Assembly: GCA_003241485.1 (NCBI GenBank)
Contig: QFQD01000003.1
Span: 57,364 to 121,363 of the forward strand
Source of the DNA: Ancylobacter novellus
GTDB taxonomy: Bacteria > Pseudomonadota > Alphaproteobacteria > Rhizobiales > Xanthobacteraceae
Length of the DNA: 64,000 nucleotides
Direction of reading: 5' to 3'
The notes beneath the pieces are model-generated. The model saw only the letters and a list, made by a program, of their open reading frames with translations. It did no database searches and was not told where the DNA came from. Position numbers and translations under genes: made by a program. Below, one piece after another: positions 43,772-54,519 of the stretch (position 1 is its first letter; each line of letters starts with the position of its first letter).

Positions 43772-44884
43772 TCATGAATCACCGGCCTCGGCATCCGCCG
43801 CATTGAGATGATGTTCGAGCGCTTCGATGCTGGCGATCACGTCGGCGAAGGCCGGCGGCGTGCCGAAGATCATCGCTGTCATACGCGCATAGTCGGCCAC
43901 GAGCTTTGCTCGCATGTCCGGCGTCGGGACGAGGCGATAGCTACCCGGTACGGCTCGGTCGTAGCGATGATCCAGCACGCGAAACATCAACTCCTTGTGC
44001 TGCCGGCAGGCTTCGGCGAGATCGCGCATCGACGCGGTCGCGACGCCATAGTCGGGATGCGTCCAGATCTGATGGACGTCGTAGTAGTGACGCGAGTACC
44101 GATTGAGATCGGGCGCGGGCCGTTCCGGATTAGCGTCCTCACGGCGCTTCTCCGTCATCTCCGTCATCGCGTGCAGGATCAGCACCTTTTCCCAGAAGGT
44201 CCGCTCCGGCTTGACGGTCGTCACGTTGCGAACCGTGAGATCCATCCCCTCCGGCATTTCGTCGGCGATGTAGGGGACGATCTTGCGCGGCTCCGCCGGC
44301 TCTGGATCGGGGCGCGCGCCGCCCTCGATGCGGACCGCAGCCTGCACATAGCTCTCCGAGGTATAAAAGACGCTTTTGTAGGCAACCACCAGAATGTCGA
44401 GCGCGTCCCTGTTGCGATAATTGTCGAATCCGAAGCCGAGCGTGAAATGTCCTGGCAGCTCGGCGGCCTCCTCGACTGCCGCGATCTCCTTTGCCAGCAG
44501 CTCCTTTAGCGGCCCGGAAATGTATTGACGCGCCGCCTCGTCGACCTTCTCCGCCAGCGTGCGCTGCTGCTGGTTCACCGAGGGGAGGGCGGCGATCTCA
44601 GCTTCAAGCGGGACATGCAGGTCGGCCTTGTAGATGCCGATGTCGATATCCTCGGAAAAGCGGCGGATCAGTCCATACGCCTTGCTCAGGCTCGTGCCGC
44701 CCTTGAAGTAAAGACCGATCGGATCGTCACCGCGACGATTGAACAGGAAGTCGAGCACCCAGCAGACATAGAGATCTTTCTCGATGTTCTCCGCTTGTGT
44801 CTCAAGATGCGCGGCGACCGTCTCGAACAGCGCGCGGCGTTCGTCGACGCTCGAGCGCAGGATCTCAACGAACGTCTTCTGCAT
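43772..44884 (-). CDS. abiEii: AbiEii-like nucleotidyltransferase toxin
   Basis: Predicted toxin of an AbiE type IV toxin-antitoxin or abortive-infection pair, a DUF1814-type nucleotidyltransferase of 370 residues. Motif I is KGGTSLSKAY (61-70) followed by RRFSEDIDIGIY (S-x-D-x-D, 77-82), the catalytic nucleotide and metal site. Further conserved parts are VKPERTFWEKVLILHAM and DLNRYSRHYYDVHQI. The start overlaps the end of the antitoxin gene by 20 bp, with antitoxin first, as in known abiE operons. Phage defence is the known role for some AbiE systems; here it is inferred from family and order. Confidence 0.9.
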   Translation of the reverse strand: MQKTFVEILRSSVDERRALFETVAAHLETQAENIEKDLYVCWVLDFLFNRRGDDPIGLYFKGGTSLSKAYGLIRRFSEDIDIGIYKADLHVPLEAEIAALPSVNQQQRTLAEKVDEAARQYISGPLKELLAKEIAAVEEAAELPGHFTLGFGFDNYRNRDALDILVVAYKSVFYTSESYVQAAVRIEGGARPDPEPAEPRKIVPYIADEMPEGMDLTVRNVTTVKPERTFWEKVLILHAMTEMTEKRREDANPERPAPDLNRYSRHYYDVHQIWTHPDYGVATASMRDLAEACRQHKELMFRVLDHRYDRAVPGSYRLVPTPDMRAKLVADYARMTAMIFGTPPAFADVIASIEALEHHLNAADAEAGDS

Positions 44885-45617
44885 AATCGCCCTTCGCGCG
44901 CTTGGTGGCCGGCGCGCTTCCGCTTTGATCCCCAGCTAGCCGGCGCGTGATCGTCTCGACCAGCGGATACATCCAGGCCGGCATCGCGTGGATATTGTCG
45001 CGCAGATCCTCCACGACCTTCTCCCGGTTCGGATCGCGCTCGAGATGCCGGACGATGCCGTTCACCGCGGCGTCGAGGCTCGCCTTCTCATCCCGAAACC
45101 ATGCGAGCGCCTGGACGACACGCATGGCCGGCCGCCCGGCCCAGAACGCTGTCTTCGCCGCGATGCGCTTGAAGTCGAGCTTGTAGATGACGGGCTTCGT
45201 CACCTTGGGATCGCCGGCGCTCGCCTCGATCTCGATCGTCCGGGGATAGGTATCGGCATAGATCGTCGAGCGCGCCGGCACGGCTGTCGTCAGGCCGAGA
45301 TCGTTCGCGGCGGTCATGCCGTCGACGAGGACCCTCAGCTTGTCACGCCGTGCGATCGCGTCGATGAACGAGGCGCGCGGCGGAAACACCATCTTGCCGG
45401 TCAGCTTGCTGACTCCCGGCTTGTCGTAGAGACCGCGATAGGGCCGGCGGATGTCGCCGCGCAGGGTCAGCCGCTGCAGTGCTTTCTCGACGGCGTTCGG
45501 CGTTCCGATGTCGAGGAAATCGGCGCGCGACCACACGCCGCCCGGCGCCGCCTGGGCGATCCGGGCATGGATGCGGTCGAGGGTGTCGGACGTCGGGTCG
45601 GGCATGGGACCGCTCAT
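44865..45617 (-). CDS. DUF6088/AbiEi-type antitoxin and regulator
   Basis: Antitoxin partner of the AbiEii-like protein, 250 residues. The N-terminal winged-helix part (GGVWSRADFLDIGTPNAVEK, LQRLTLRGDIRRPYRGLYDK) resembles AbiEi-type antitoxins, which repress their own promoter. The rest matches the DUF6088 type (VDGMTAANDLGLTTAVPARS). It is the first gene of the pair, and a set of repeats lies directly upstream. Autoregulation is inferred from that and from the known behaviour of AbiEi. Confidence 0.85.
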   Translation of the reverse strand: MSGPMPDPTSDTLDRIHARIAQAAPGGVWSRADFLDIGTPNAVEKALQRLTLRGDIRRPYRGLYDKPGVSKLTGKMVFPPRASFIDAIARRDKLRVLVDGMTAANDLGLTTAVPARSTIYADTYPRTIEIEASAGDPKVTKPVIYKLDFKRIAAKTAFWAGRPAMRVVQALAWFRDEKASLDAAVNGIVRHLERDPNREKVVEDLRDNIHAMPAWMYPLVETITRRLAGDQSGSAPATKRAKGDYAEDVR

Positions 45618-45630
45618 TTCTATCCGAAAA

Positions 45631-45704
45631 TTATATACAAAAATTGGTCAGTAGCAACTTTCGAAATGCGCACTGACCAGAATTTATATCCAAACATTGG
45701 TCAG
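45631..45704. promoter_or_regulatory. Repeat-containing operator/promoter of the AbiE-like operon
   Basis: Two direct copies of a 21-bp element (45631-45651 and 45684-45704) agree at 19 positions; the core is ATTGGTCAG. Between them lies an inverted CTGACCAG (45673-45680). The copies start 53 bp apart, about five helical turns, so bound proteins would sit on one face. The region is AT-rich, unlike its surroundings, and immediately upstream of the antitoxin gene. Confidence 0.65.
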
Positions 45705-45751
45705 CCACAGCCCGCCTGCCCCCTTTCCCGCCAGACGATCCCCGATCTGTC

Positions 45752-45880
45752 GTGTCCGAGCATCGGACACGGATCGTCCGGCTTGAGGGCCGAACAGCGC
45801 AGCAGCGTGCAGTTCTGCCCTTCGGGCTGGTGGCGATCGACCGGATTCTTCCGGGACGAGAGTTGATGTGCGGCGCGCAG
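45752..45880 (+). pseudogene. ImuA N-terminal fragment
   Basis: RIVRLEGRTAQQRAVLPFGL followed by VAIDRILPG matches the beginning of ImuA, the RecA-like partner of the ImuB-DnaE2 mutagenic repair system. The similarity stops at about 45880 and the remainder is lost. Confidence 0.5.
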
Positions 45881-46019
45881 TGGCTACGTGTTACAATGCG
45901 CGACGCGCCCAACCCTGTTCGCGTCGGCGCTCGAGATCATCGCGGGCTCGGCGGGGCGTTCGAACGATGCTGCATTTTTCGGACGCCTTGGCATCCTCCC
46001 GCGGCAGGCCTTTATAGGA

Positions 46020-46485
46020 GCGGGAGCTGAACTTCTCTCTCTCGGCCTGACTAGGCAATCTGTCCAACGACGAGACCGTCACGCCGATCAATCGGATGCC
46101 CTTTGCGACCGGGAATAGCCGCGCAAGCAAGGAGACGGCGAGGGCTTCGATATCCGCTGATGCTGAAATCGCCACGCCGACCGTCCGGCTGCGCGTGATC
46201 TACTGGAAGTCGGCGTATTTCACCTTCATCGCCACGGTCCGGCCCCGAATCTCGTTCGCCTCGCAGTAGCGCCAGACCTTTGCAATGAGCGGTACGAGCT
46301 CAGCCCGCGCGGCAGCGAGCTCGAAGATATCGGCGCCGACCGACTTGCGCGGACGGTCGGGCTCGACGGGCCTTTCGTCGATTGCCCGCGCGATCCGATA
46401 GTACCAGGAGCCGGCTTTCCCGAAATTCTGCTGCAGAAAGGCAAGCGGCCTCGCCTTCAAATCGGCCCCCGTCTCGATGCCGAGC
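46020..46485 (-). pseudogene. dinB: DNA polymerase IV (dinB) C-terminal fragment
   Basis: On the minus strand LGIETGADLKARPLAFLQQN, FGKAGSWYYRIARAIDERPV, VWRYCEANEIRGRTVAMKVK and YADFQ match the DinB thumb and little finger. An in-frame TAG (46200-46202) interrupts directly after YADFQ; the frame continues ITRSRTVGVAISASADIEAL and GIRLIGVTVSSLD. The catalytic palm with its acidic residues is missing, and the extreme C-terminus is disrupted. It is dead for polymerase function. Confidence 0.8.
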
Positions 46486-46689
46486 CTCCGGGGATGCCGC
46501 TTGCGAGCGGGCGGCGGCAAGGGGAGCTGCGCCGCGGCTGGCTTGCGAACCGCACTGCCGAAATCATCAGTTGCCAGCCGCGCCCTTGCCGCCTTCGCTC
46601 TTCGCGGCAGCTGGGGGTCGCCTCGCGACATGCGGGGAGGAGACCCCAAGCAGGAAAGGCCGGACACCGATGGGTGCCGGGAAGAGGCG

Positions 46690-47646
46690 ATGGAAAGGAA
46701 TGACGTCGAAGAGCTGAAGGAGCGTGTCATGTGCGCCGCCGTGCTGGAAAAGGCCGGCTTTGCGATCGACCTGAAGGAGAGCACGCGCCGAGCCGTCAAA
46801 TATCGCCGGGGCGACGACATCGTCATCGTCATCCACGACGGCAGGGGCTGGTTCGATCCGCTGTCCGACGCGAAAGGCGACGTCTACGCGCTCGTCGCAC
46901 ATCTCGATCGGGTCGGATTTCCCGAGTGCCTCGAGCATGTGGCGGGCCTCGTGGGGTTTGCCCCCACGGAGCCCCACTGGACGCGGCCAGCGCGGAAGCG
47001 GGAGGCGGACGTCGCCGTCGGCGAGCGCTGGTGCCGCCGCCGCAAACCCTGGCCCGGATCCTTGACCTGGCGCTACCTCGGCGAGGAGCGGGCACTTTCC
47101 GATGCAACGATCCGCGCCGCGATCCGTCATGATCGTTTGAGGGAAGGTCCGCATGGCAGCATGTGGGCGGCGCACACCGATGACACGGGCCTCGTGACCG
47201 GTTGGGAGGAGCGGGGACCCGAGTGGCGCGGATTCGCCACCGGCGGCGCCAAGGTCCTGTTTCGCTTCGGCCCCGTCGACGCATTCCGGTTCTGCCTCAC
47301 CGAGGCGGCGATCGACGCCATGAGCTTGGCGGTGATCGAGGACATGCGGCCCGACAGCCTGTTTCTCAGCACCGGCGGCGGCTGGTCGCCGTCGACGGAT
47401 GCGGCCATCCGGGCCCTCGTCACCCGGGAGAACGCCTTCCTGGTGGCTGCCACGGACAACAACGGGCAGGGTGACGTCTACGCGGAGCGCCTTCGGGCGA
47501 TTGCGCATGAGGCCTCCTGCCGCTTCGAGCGCCTGCGTCCAACCGCGGAGGACTGGAACGCGGATCTCCGGATGATGAGGAAGAAGGGAGGAGAGGAGGA
47601 AGGCGAGAACCTGCTGCCGCATGCCCGCCGGTCGCGTCAAGGGTGA
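46690..47646 (+). CDS. Toprim/DUF3991-type protein of the island
   Basis: Cytoplasmic protein of 318 residues of the DUF3991-plus-toprim type found on plasmids and islands. The N-terminus (VEELKERVMCAAVLEKAGFA, DGRGWFDPLSDAKGDVYALV) resembles primase-associated zinc-less domains. The C-terminal half shows a toprim-like fold with FCLTEAAIDAMSLAVIE and AATDNNGQGD, where the acidic residues for metal binding should be. GAGG lies just before the ATG at 46690; longer frames upstream run across the dinB remnant. Such proteins may process or prime DNA during transfer; no activity is shown. Confidence 0.78.
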   Translation: MERNDVEELKERVMCAAVLEKAGFAIDLKESTRRAVKYRRGDDIVIVIHDGRGWFDPLSDAKGDVYALVAHLDRVGFPECLEHVAGLVGFAPTEPHWTRPARKREADVAVGERWCRRRKPWPGSLTWRYLGEERALSDATIRAAIRHDRLREGPHGSMWAAHTDDTGLVTGWEERGPEWRGFATGGAKVLFRFGPVDAFRFCLTEAAIDAMSLAVIEDMRPDSLFLSTGGGWSPSTDAAIRALVTRENAFLVAATDNNGQGDVYAERLRAIAHEASCRFERLRPTAEDWNADLRMMRKKGGEEEGENLLPHARRSRQG

Positions 47647-47790
47647 AGCTTCGCCCGGCTGCGCCGGCCCTTGACCCGCCCGGACGGAGAGGCGGCCGCG
47701 AGAGAGGGGTCATGAAGGGCTGAAGAGAAGATGGTGATCCCCGGGAAGGGGAGCCGCGCTCCGGCCCGACGAGGCTGAAAGGAGCCCGCC

Positions 47791-48393
47791 ATGAACCTCC
47801 CAACCATCCGCAAGGTCTTCGAGGGCGTCGCCGACCGGCGCGAGATGTTCCGCATGTTCGACCGCCACGTGCAGCGTCCGGACCGCTGGCAGGGCGACGA
47901 CAGCGCGCTCTACCGCGGCGAATGGTTCGAGATCGGTCAGGTCGAGCACGACTACATGTTCGAGGTGCTGCCGCCGCTCTGGATGCGTGGCGACATGTTC
48001 GCCATGCGCGAATTCCTGACCGGAAGCATCACCAGCGTCTTTTTCTCGCTGACGATCGACGGCCGGGTTCGCTACTTCCACGGCTATTGCGATCTGTCGG
48101 ATCCACGTTCTCCCGATTGCCTGAAGGCTGTGGTCACCGAGCGCGAATCCCGGCCGGCGAAGGCAATGACCCGGGACGAGCGCCTCGAGCACATCTGGAG
48201 CGCGACGAACGACGAGTATCGTGGCTATGCCGACTGGCGATTCCCGCTTGCCGCGCGCGGCAGGCGCATCGTCATCGTCTATGGCCGGGATCGGGGCCGC
48301 GACTTCAAGCTGCTCGACCATCTCACGGACGCGGAGATCGGCTCCAAGCTTCCGGTGCATCTGCGCTACCTGCCCGACGCGATGGCGGCGTAG
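47791..48393 (+). CDS. DUF1419 family protein
   Basis: A 200-residue soluble protein with the DUF1419 pattern: IRKVFEGVADRREMFRMFDR, RGEWFEIGQVEHDYMFEVLP and MFAMREFLTGSITSVFF. The family is almost confined to alphaproteobacterial plasmids and islands and has no known function. GAAAGGAG precedes the ATG. It is followed after 8 bp by a DUF3085 gene. Confidence 0.85.
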   Translation: MNLPTIRKVFEGVADRREMFRMFDRHVQRPDRWQGDDSALYRGEWFEIGQVEHDYMFEVLPPLWMRGDMFAMREFLTGSITSVFFSLTIDGRVRYFHGYCDLSDPRSPDCLKAVVTERESRPAKAMTRDERLEHIWSATNDEYRGYADWRFPLAARGRRIVIVYGRDRGRDFKLLDHLTDAEIGSKLPVHLRYLPDAMAA

Positions 48394-48401
48394 GTGCTGC
48401 C

Positions 48402-48800
48402 ATGTTCACCTTCTCCGTGACAGACGTCCATGCGGTCATCACGCGTGGGCGTATCGATGCCCTCGCCAATGGCGGCTTTCGCAATCCCTATTACGGACTC
48501 CGCCCCGGCAAGGACGAGAAGCCCGGTCTCTGGCTGGTCGGCGACGAGGGAGTCTATCTGCTCTCCAACGGCAAGCTCGCCGAGGGGCAGCGAGCCCTCG
48601 TCGTCTATGCCGAGGAATGCGATCCGAAGACCAATCCCGACTACTGGCACTACAAGCGCAAGCATTTCGGCGGCGATGACGGGATCGAGTTTCTCGATGC
48701 CGAGATGCTCGTGAAGCAAATCGCCGCGGTTCCTCGAGCCACACATGTACGGATCGAAATGACCGACACCAGCATGTCGATCACGCCGTTCCGCCGCTGA
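48402..48800 (+). CDS. DUF3085 family protein
   Basis: A 132-residue protein resembling DUF3085 (NPYYGLRPGKDEKPGLWLVG, EGVYLLSNGKLAEGQRALVV, ECDPKTNPDYWHYKRKHFGG). Function unknown; members travel with DUF1419 and large methylase-helicase genes on alphaproteobacterial mobile DNA. It begins 8 bp after the DUF1419 stop. Confidence 0.83.
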   Translation: MFTFSVTDVHAVITRGRIDALANGGFRNPYYGLRPGKDEKPGLWLVGDEGVYLLSNGKLAEGQRALVVYAEECDPKTNPDYWHYKRKHFGGDDGIEFLDAEMLVKQIAAVPRATHVRIEMTDTSMSITPFRR

Positions 48801-48910
48801 CATCCTCGGGCCAGACCGCCCGTTCCCGACCATCACCGCGACCATCGCTCCTTCCGGCGCACGCTCCGGCGGGCCGATGCCGCGCGCCTTCATCACAGGA
48901 GACATTTCCC

Positions 48911-51900
48911 ATGGCGCAGGACGATCCCTTCACGCTTGATCTCTTCGGCAATACCGCCCTGTCGTCGGGGCTTGGCCTCGGCGTGACGGCCTTTGCCGGC
49001 ACCGCGGCCTCCGGCCCCGACGATGACGACGATCCCGATCCATCGACTCCGGCTCCCGCGGCTCCCGCTGCGGGGGCCGCGCCTTCGACACAGCGTGCGG
49101 CGCGTGAGCGCGGCGTGAACTTTCACCTCGCCGGCGACCGCGCCTTGGCGAAAGGCTGGAAGGACCGCGCGCATGACAACATCGCATCGATTCGCCTCGC
49201 GGCCGCGATCGAGGCGGCGGAGCGTCCCGCAACGCTCCAGGAGCAGGCGCAGCTGATCCGCTTCACCGGATTCGGCGCCTCCGATCTCGCCAATTTCGTG
49301 TTCCGGCGCCCCGGCGAAGCTGAGTTCCGCAAAGGCTGGGAGGCGATCGGCGAGGATCTGGAGGATGCTGTCGGCGATCTCGACCGAGCGTCGCTCGCGC
49401 GCTGCACCCAGTATGCGCACTTCACCCCGGAATTCGTTGTCCGCGCGGTGTGGACGGGGCTTCAGCAACTCGGCTGGCGCGGCGGGCGGATTCTCGAGCC
49501 AGGCGTCGGCACGGGCCTGTTTCCGGCGCTGATGCCTGAGTCTTTTCGCGACGTGTCGCATGTCACCGGCATCGAGCTCGATCCGGTCACGGCACGCATC
49601 GTCCGGCTGCTGCAGCCACGAGCGCGGATCATCGCCGGCGATTTCGCCCGCACCGAGCTGCCGGCGAATTTCGACCTCGCGATCGGCAACCCGCCCTTCT
49701 CCGATCGCACCGTGCGTGCGGATCGCGTCTATCGGTCGATGGGTCTCCGCCTACACGACTATTTCATTGCGCGGGCGATCGATCTGCTGAAGCCGGGGGC
49801 GCTTGCGGCCTTCGTGACCAGCGCGGGCACGATGGACAAGGCCGACGGCAGCGCGCGCGAGCACATCGCGAAATCGGCTGATCTCGTCGGCGCGATCCGG
49901 CTGCCCGAGGGCAGCTTTCGCGCCAGCGCAGGCACCGACGTGGTGGTCGACCTCCTCTTCTTCCGCAAGCGCAAGATCGGCGACGCCGAAGGCGATCCGT
50001 CATGGCTCGATCTCGACGAGGTGCGACCGGCGACGGAGGACGAAGGCGCCATCCGCGTGAACCGCTGGTTCGCGATGTATCCCACCTTCGTGCTCGGCAC
50101 GCATGCGCTCGCCTCCGGACCCTTCGGCGAGACCTATACCTGCCTTCCGCGCGAGGGCGAGGATCTTGGCGCCGTGCTCCCGGCGGCGATCAAGCGTCTT
50201 CCGGAAGCCGTCTATGACGGCGAGCCCGGCATAATCGACCTTGACCTTGAGGATGGCGCCGACCAAGCCGCTCGCGACCTCCCGGGCGATCGGCATGTCC
50301 GCGAAGGCAGCTATGTCTTCGACAAGGCCCGCGGCCTGATGCAGGTCCTCGACGGCAGCCCCGTCGCGGTCAAGGTTCGCAAGGGGCGCAGCGCCGACGG
50401 CGTCCCCGAGAAGCACGTCCGCATCGTCCAGAAGCTCATCCCGATCCGTGACGCCGTACGCGAGGTGCTCAAATGCCAGGAGCTCGACCGGCCGTGGAAG
50501 GATGCGCAGGTCCGCTTGCGCATCGCCTGGTCGAGCTTCGTCCGCGACTTCGGCCCGATCAATTTCACCACGGTCTCCATGACCGAGGACGAGGAGACGG
50601 GCGAGGTGCGCGAGACGCATCGTCGGCCGAACCTCCAGCCCTTCCTCGACGATCCCGATTGCTGGCTGGTCGCCTCGATCGAGGACTACGACCTCGAGAC
50701 CAACACGGCGAAGCCCGGGCCGATCTTCACGCAGCGTGTGATCTCGCCGCCGGCGGCGCCGGTGATCACCAACGCGGCCGACGCACTGGCCGTGGTGCTG
50801 AACGAGCGCGGTCGCGTCGATATCGACCACATCGCCGAGCTGCTACATCGCGACCGCGACGATTTCGTCGCCGAGCTCGGCAGCGCGATCTTCCGCGATC
50901 CCGCCAACGGCTCCTGGCAGACCGCCGATGCCTATCTCTCCGGCGCTGTCCGCGACAAGCTGAAGGCTGCGGAGGCGGCCGCCGCGCTCGACCCGGAATA
51001 TAAGCGCAACGTCACGGCGCTGCAGGGCGTGCAGCCGGCCGATCTCAGTCCGTTCGACATCACCGCGCGGCTCGGCGCGCCGTGGATTCCGGCGGCGGAT
51101 GTCGTCGCCTTCGTCAAGGAGACGATGGGCGCGGAGATCAGGATCCACCACATGCCGGAATTGGCCTCCTGGACCGTGGAGGCCCGGCAGCTCGGCTACA
51201 TGGCGGCGGGGACGTCGGAATGGGGCACGGACCGCCGGCATGCCGGCGAGCTTCTCGCCGATGCGCTGAACAGCCGCGTGCCGCAGATCTTCGACACGGT
51301 GAAGGACGGCGATAGCGAGCGCCGCGTCCTGAACATCGTCGACACGGAGGCCGCGAAATCCAAGCTCTCGAGGATCAAGGATGAATTCCAGCGCTGGATC
51401 TGGTCCAATCCCGACCGTACCGATCGGCTGGCACGGGTCTATAACGACCGCTTCAACAACATCGCGCCGAGATCCTTCGACGGCTCCCATCTGAAACTAC
51501 CGGGAGCCTCTGGCGCCTTCGTTCTTTATGGTCACCAGAAGCGTGGCATCTGGCGGATCATCTCGGCCGGTTCGACTTATCTCGCGCATGCGGTCGGCGC
51601 CGGCAAGACCATGACGATGGCGGCGGCCATCATGGAGCAGCGCCGTCTCGGCCTGATCGCCAAGGCGATGCTCGTGGTGCCCGGGCACTGTCTGGCGCAG
51701 GCCGCGCGCGAGTTCCTGGCGCTCTATCCGAACGCGCGCATCCTCGTCGCCGACGAGACCAACTTCGTGAAGGAGAGGCGCCACCGCTTCCTCTCGCGCG
51801 CGGCGACGTCGACCTGGGATGCGATCATCATCACGCATTCGGCCTTCCGCTTCATCTCCGTGCCCTCGGCCTTCGAGCAGCAGATGATCCAGGACGAGCT

Positions 51901-54010
51901 CGAGCTCTACGAGACGCTGCTGACCAAGGTCGAGAGCGACGACCGCGTCTCGCGCAAGCGGCTCGAGCGCTTGAAGGAGGGACTGAAAGAGCGCCTGGAA
52001 TCGCTGGCGACGCGGAAGGACGACCTGCTCACCATCTCCGAGATCGGCGTCGACCAGATCATCGTCGACTAGGCCCAAGAGTTCAGGAAGCTCTCCTTCG
52101 CGACCAACATGTCGACCTTGAAGGGCGTCGATCCGAACGGCTCGCAACGTGCCTGGGACCTCTATGTGAAGTCCCGCTTCGTCGAGACGAAAAACCCGGG
52201 CCGCGCGCTCGTGCTCGCCTCCGGCACGCCGATCACCAATACGCTCGGCGAGATGTTCTCGGTGCAGCGGTATCTGGGATACGCGGCGCTGCTCGAACGT
52301 GGGCTGCATGAGTTCGATGCCTGGGCCTCGACCTTCGGCGACGTGTCGACCGAGCTCGAGCTGCAGCCGTCGGGCAAATACAAGCCGGTGACGCGGTTCG
52401 CCACCTTCGTCAACGTGCCGGAGCTGATCGCCATGTTCCGCTCCTTCGCGGACGTGGTGATGCCGGCGGACCTCCGGCGTTATGTGAAGGTGCCGGCGAT
52501 CTCGACCGGCCGGCGGCAGATCGTCACCGCGAAGCCGACCGCTGCGTTCAAGCGCTACCAGGTGCTGCTCGACGCGCGCATCAAGGCGATCGAAATGCGC
52601 GACCGGCCGCCGGAGCCGGGCGACGACATCCTGCTCTCGGTCATCACCGACGGACGCCACGCCGCGATCGATCTGCGTCTCGTCGACCCGGACAATGATA
52701 ACGAGCCGGACAACAAGCTGAACCAGCTCGTCGCCAACGCCTTCCGCATCTGGAAGGAGACGGCCGAGAACACCTACGTCCGGGCCGACGGCAAGCCGTT
52801 CGAGCTCCCCGGTGCCGCGCAGATGATCTTTTCCGACCTCGGCACGATCAGCGTGGAGAAGACGCGCGGCTTCTCAGCCTATCGCTGGATCCGGGACGAA
52901 CTTGTCCGCTTGGGCGTGCCGGCCACTGAGATCGCCTTCATGCAGGACTACAAGAAGTCGGAGGCGAAGCAGCGGCTCTTCGGCGACGTGCGTGCGGGCA
53001 GGGTCCGCTTCCTTCTCGGAAGCTCGGAGACGATGGGCACCGGCGTCAATGCGCAGCTGCGCCTGAAGGCCCTGCATCATCTCGACGTGCCTTGGCTCCC
53101 CTCGCACATTGAGCAGCGCGAGGGCAGGATCGAGAGGCAGGGCAATCAGCACGATGTCGTCGACATCTTCGCCTATGCGACGGAGGGCTCGCTCGACGCG
53201 ACCATGTGGCAGAACAACGAGCGCAAGGCCCGCTTCATCGCCGCGGCGCTGTCCGGCGACACCTCGGTCCGGCGTCTCGATGATCTCGGCGAAGGCCAGA
53301 CCAACCAGTTCGCCATGGCGAAGGCGATCGCATCCGGCGACCAACGGCTGATGCAGAAGGCCGGGCTCGAAGCGGACATCGCCCGTCTCGAACGGCTCCG
53401 TGCCGCCCACCAGGACGATCAGTTCGCCGTTCGTCGTCAGATCCGTGACGCCGAGCGCGAGATCGAGTTCGCGACGCAGCGCATCGGGGAGATCGAGCAG
53501 GATATCGCGCGCCTGGTCCCAACCACCGGCGACGCCTTCGCGATGACCGTGACCGGCAAAGTTCATGGCGAGCGCAAGGAGGCCGGCCGGGCGCTGATGA
53601 AGGAGATCCTGACGCTCGTGCAGCTGCAGCAGGAGGATGAGAGTGTCATCGCCTCGGTCGGCGGCTTCGATCTCGAATATTCCGGCGAGCGCTTCGGACG
53701 GGATGGCTATCGCTACAGCACCCTGCTCCTCCGGACGGGATCTGAATGCGAAATCGACCTGCCGGTGACCGTCACGCCCCTCGGCGCGATCTCACGTCTC
53801 GAGCACGCCCTCGACGATTTCGATGGCGAGCAGGAGCGATTTCGGCAGCGTCTCACTGATGCTCGGCGACGTCTTTCCTCCTACCGGTCCCGCGACGGGG
53901 GTGCGTTCGCCTTTGCCGAGGAGCTGGCGGAAAAGCGGCGTCAACTCGCGGCGATCGAGGCTGATCTCGCCGCTGATACGGAAAATCCGGCCGAGCGGGC
54001 TGCCGCCTGA
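48911..54010 (+). pseudogene. DarB-like DNA methylase-helicase, interrupted by one amber codon
   Basis: One long gene of about 1,699 codons split by a single in-frame TAG (52070-52072). The first part (1053 residues) has an N6-adenine methylase domain: EPGVGTG (about 195) and GNPPF (about 258). A helicase follows with Walker A GAGKT (about 897). The stop falls in IIVD-stop-AQEF, where homologues read VDEAQEF, so the Walker B Glu codon (GAG) has become TAG. The frame goes on for 645 codons with SGTPITNTLGEMF and the C-terminal helicase motifs (ETMGTGVNAQ, QREGRIERQGN). The organisation recalls DarB antirestriction proteins of phage P1. Without suppression or reinitiation it gives no working helicase; the methylase part may still be made. 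Confidence 0.88.
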
Positions 54011-54015
54011 CCGCT

Positions 54016-54513
54016 TCAGCGCGACAGGCGGTTCTCGTCGTCGATCAGCACCAGCCGGGCCGGCGGCGCGTTGGACCATCGCCACAGGACGAGGTTCAAA
54101 TCCTCCGCTGTCGAGCCGGCGGCGAAGCTGCGGACCAGCAGGCCGTTGTAGCCGGCGCCGATCAGGCGCCGGGCGAGAGCCTGGGTCTTCGCCTCGCCGT
54201 TGGTCCTCATCTGATCCCGCCAGGTCGTGTCGGCGATCGCCGCCGCATTCATTCCCTCTGCTGCCAGCGCGGCATCATCGCGGCAATCGAAGATGCCGTC
54301 GATCTCCGCCTCATAGGCGACGAGCGTCGTCGGCTGAAGATTGCCGACCTGATTGGCTTCGCGCAGCGCCGTCATGACCGACAGCGAGGTGTAGAGGGCT
54401 GGCACGCCTTTCGGATTGAAGCGTCCGCCATAGAGTTCGGCGCCGTGGCCCGACAGCGGTTCGCGGGCATAGATCGGGTTCAGCGCCCGGTAGAGCTTGC
54501 CGTCATGGCGCAT
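54016..54513 (-). CDS. RES-domain toxin
   Basis: Toxin of a RES/Xre pair, 165 residues. RES toxins break down cellular NAD+. Conserved features are LYRALNPIYAREPLSGHGAE, YGGRFNPKGVPALYTSLSVM and the Arg/Tyr/Ser-rich pocket they imply, with SFAAGSTAEDLNLVLWRW near the end. It lies 6 bp downstream of its antitoxin gene on the minus strand, the usual order. NADase activity is known for the family and not shown here. Confidence 0.88.
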   Translation of the reverse strand: MRHDGKLYRALNPIYAREPLSGHGAELYGGRFNPKGVPALYTSLSVMTALREANQVGNLQPTTLVAYEAEIDGIFDCRDDAALAAEGMNAAAIADTTWRDQMRTNGEAKTQALARRLIGAGYNGLLVRSFAAGSTAEDLNLVLWRWSNAPPARLVLIDDENRLSR

Positions 54514-54519
54514 GCGCGG

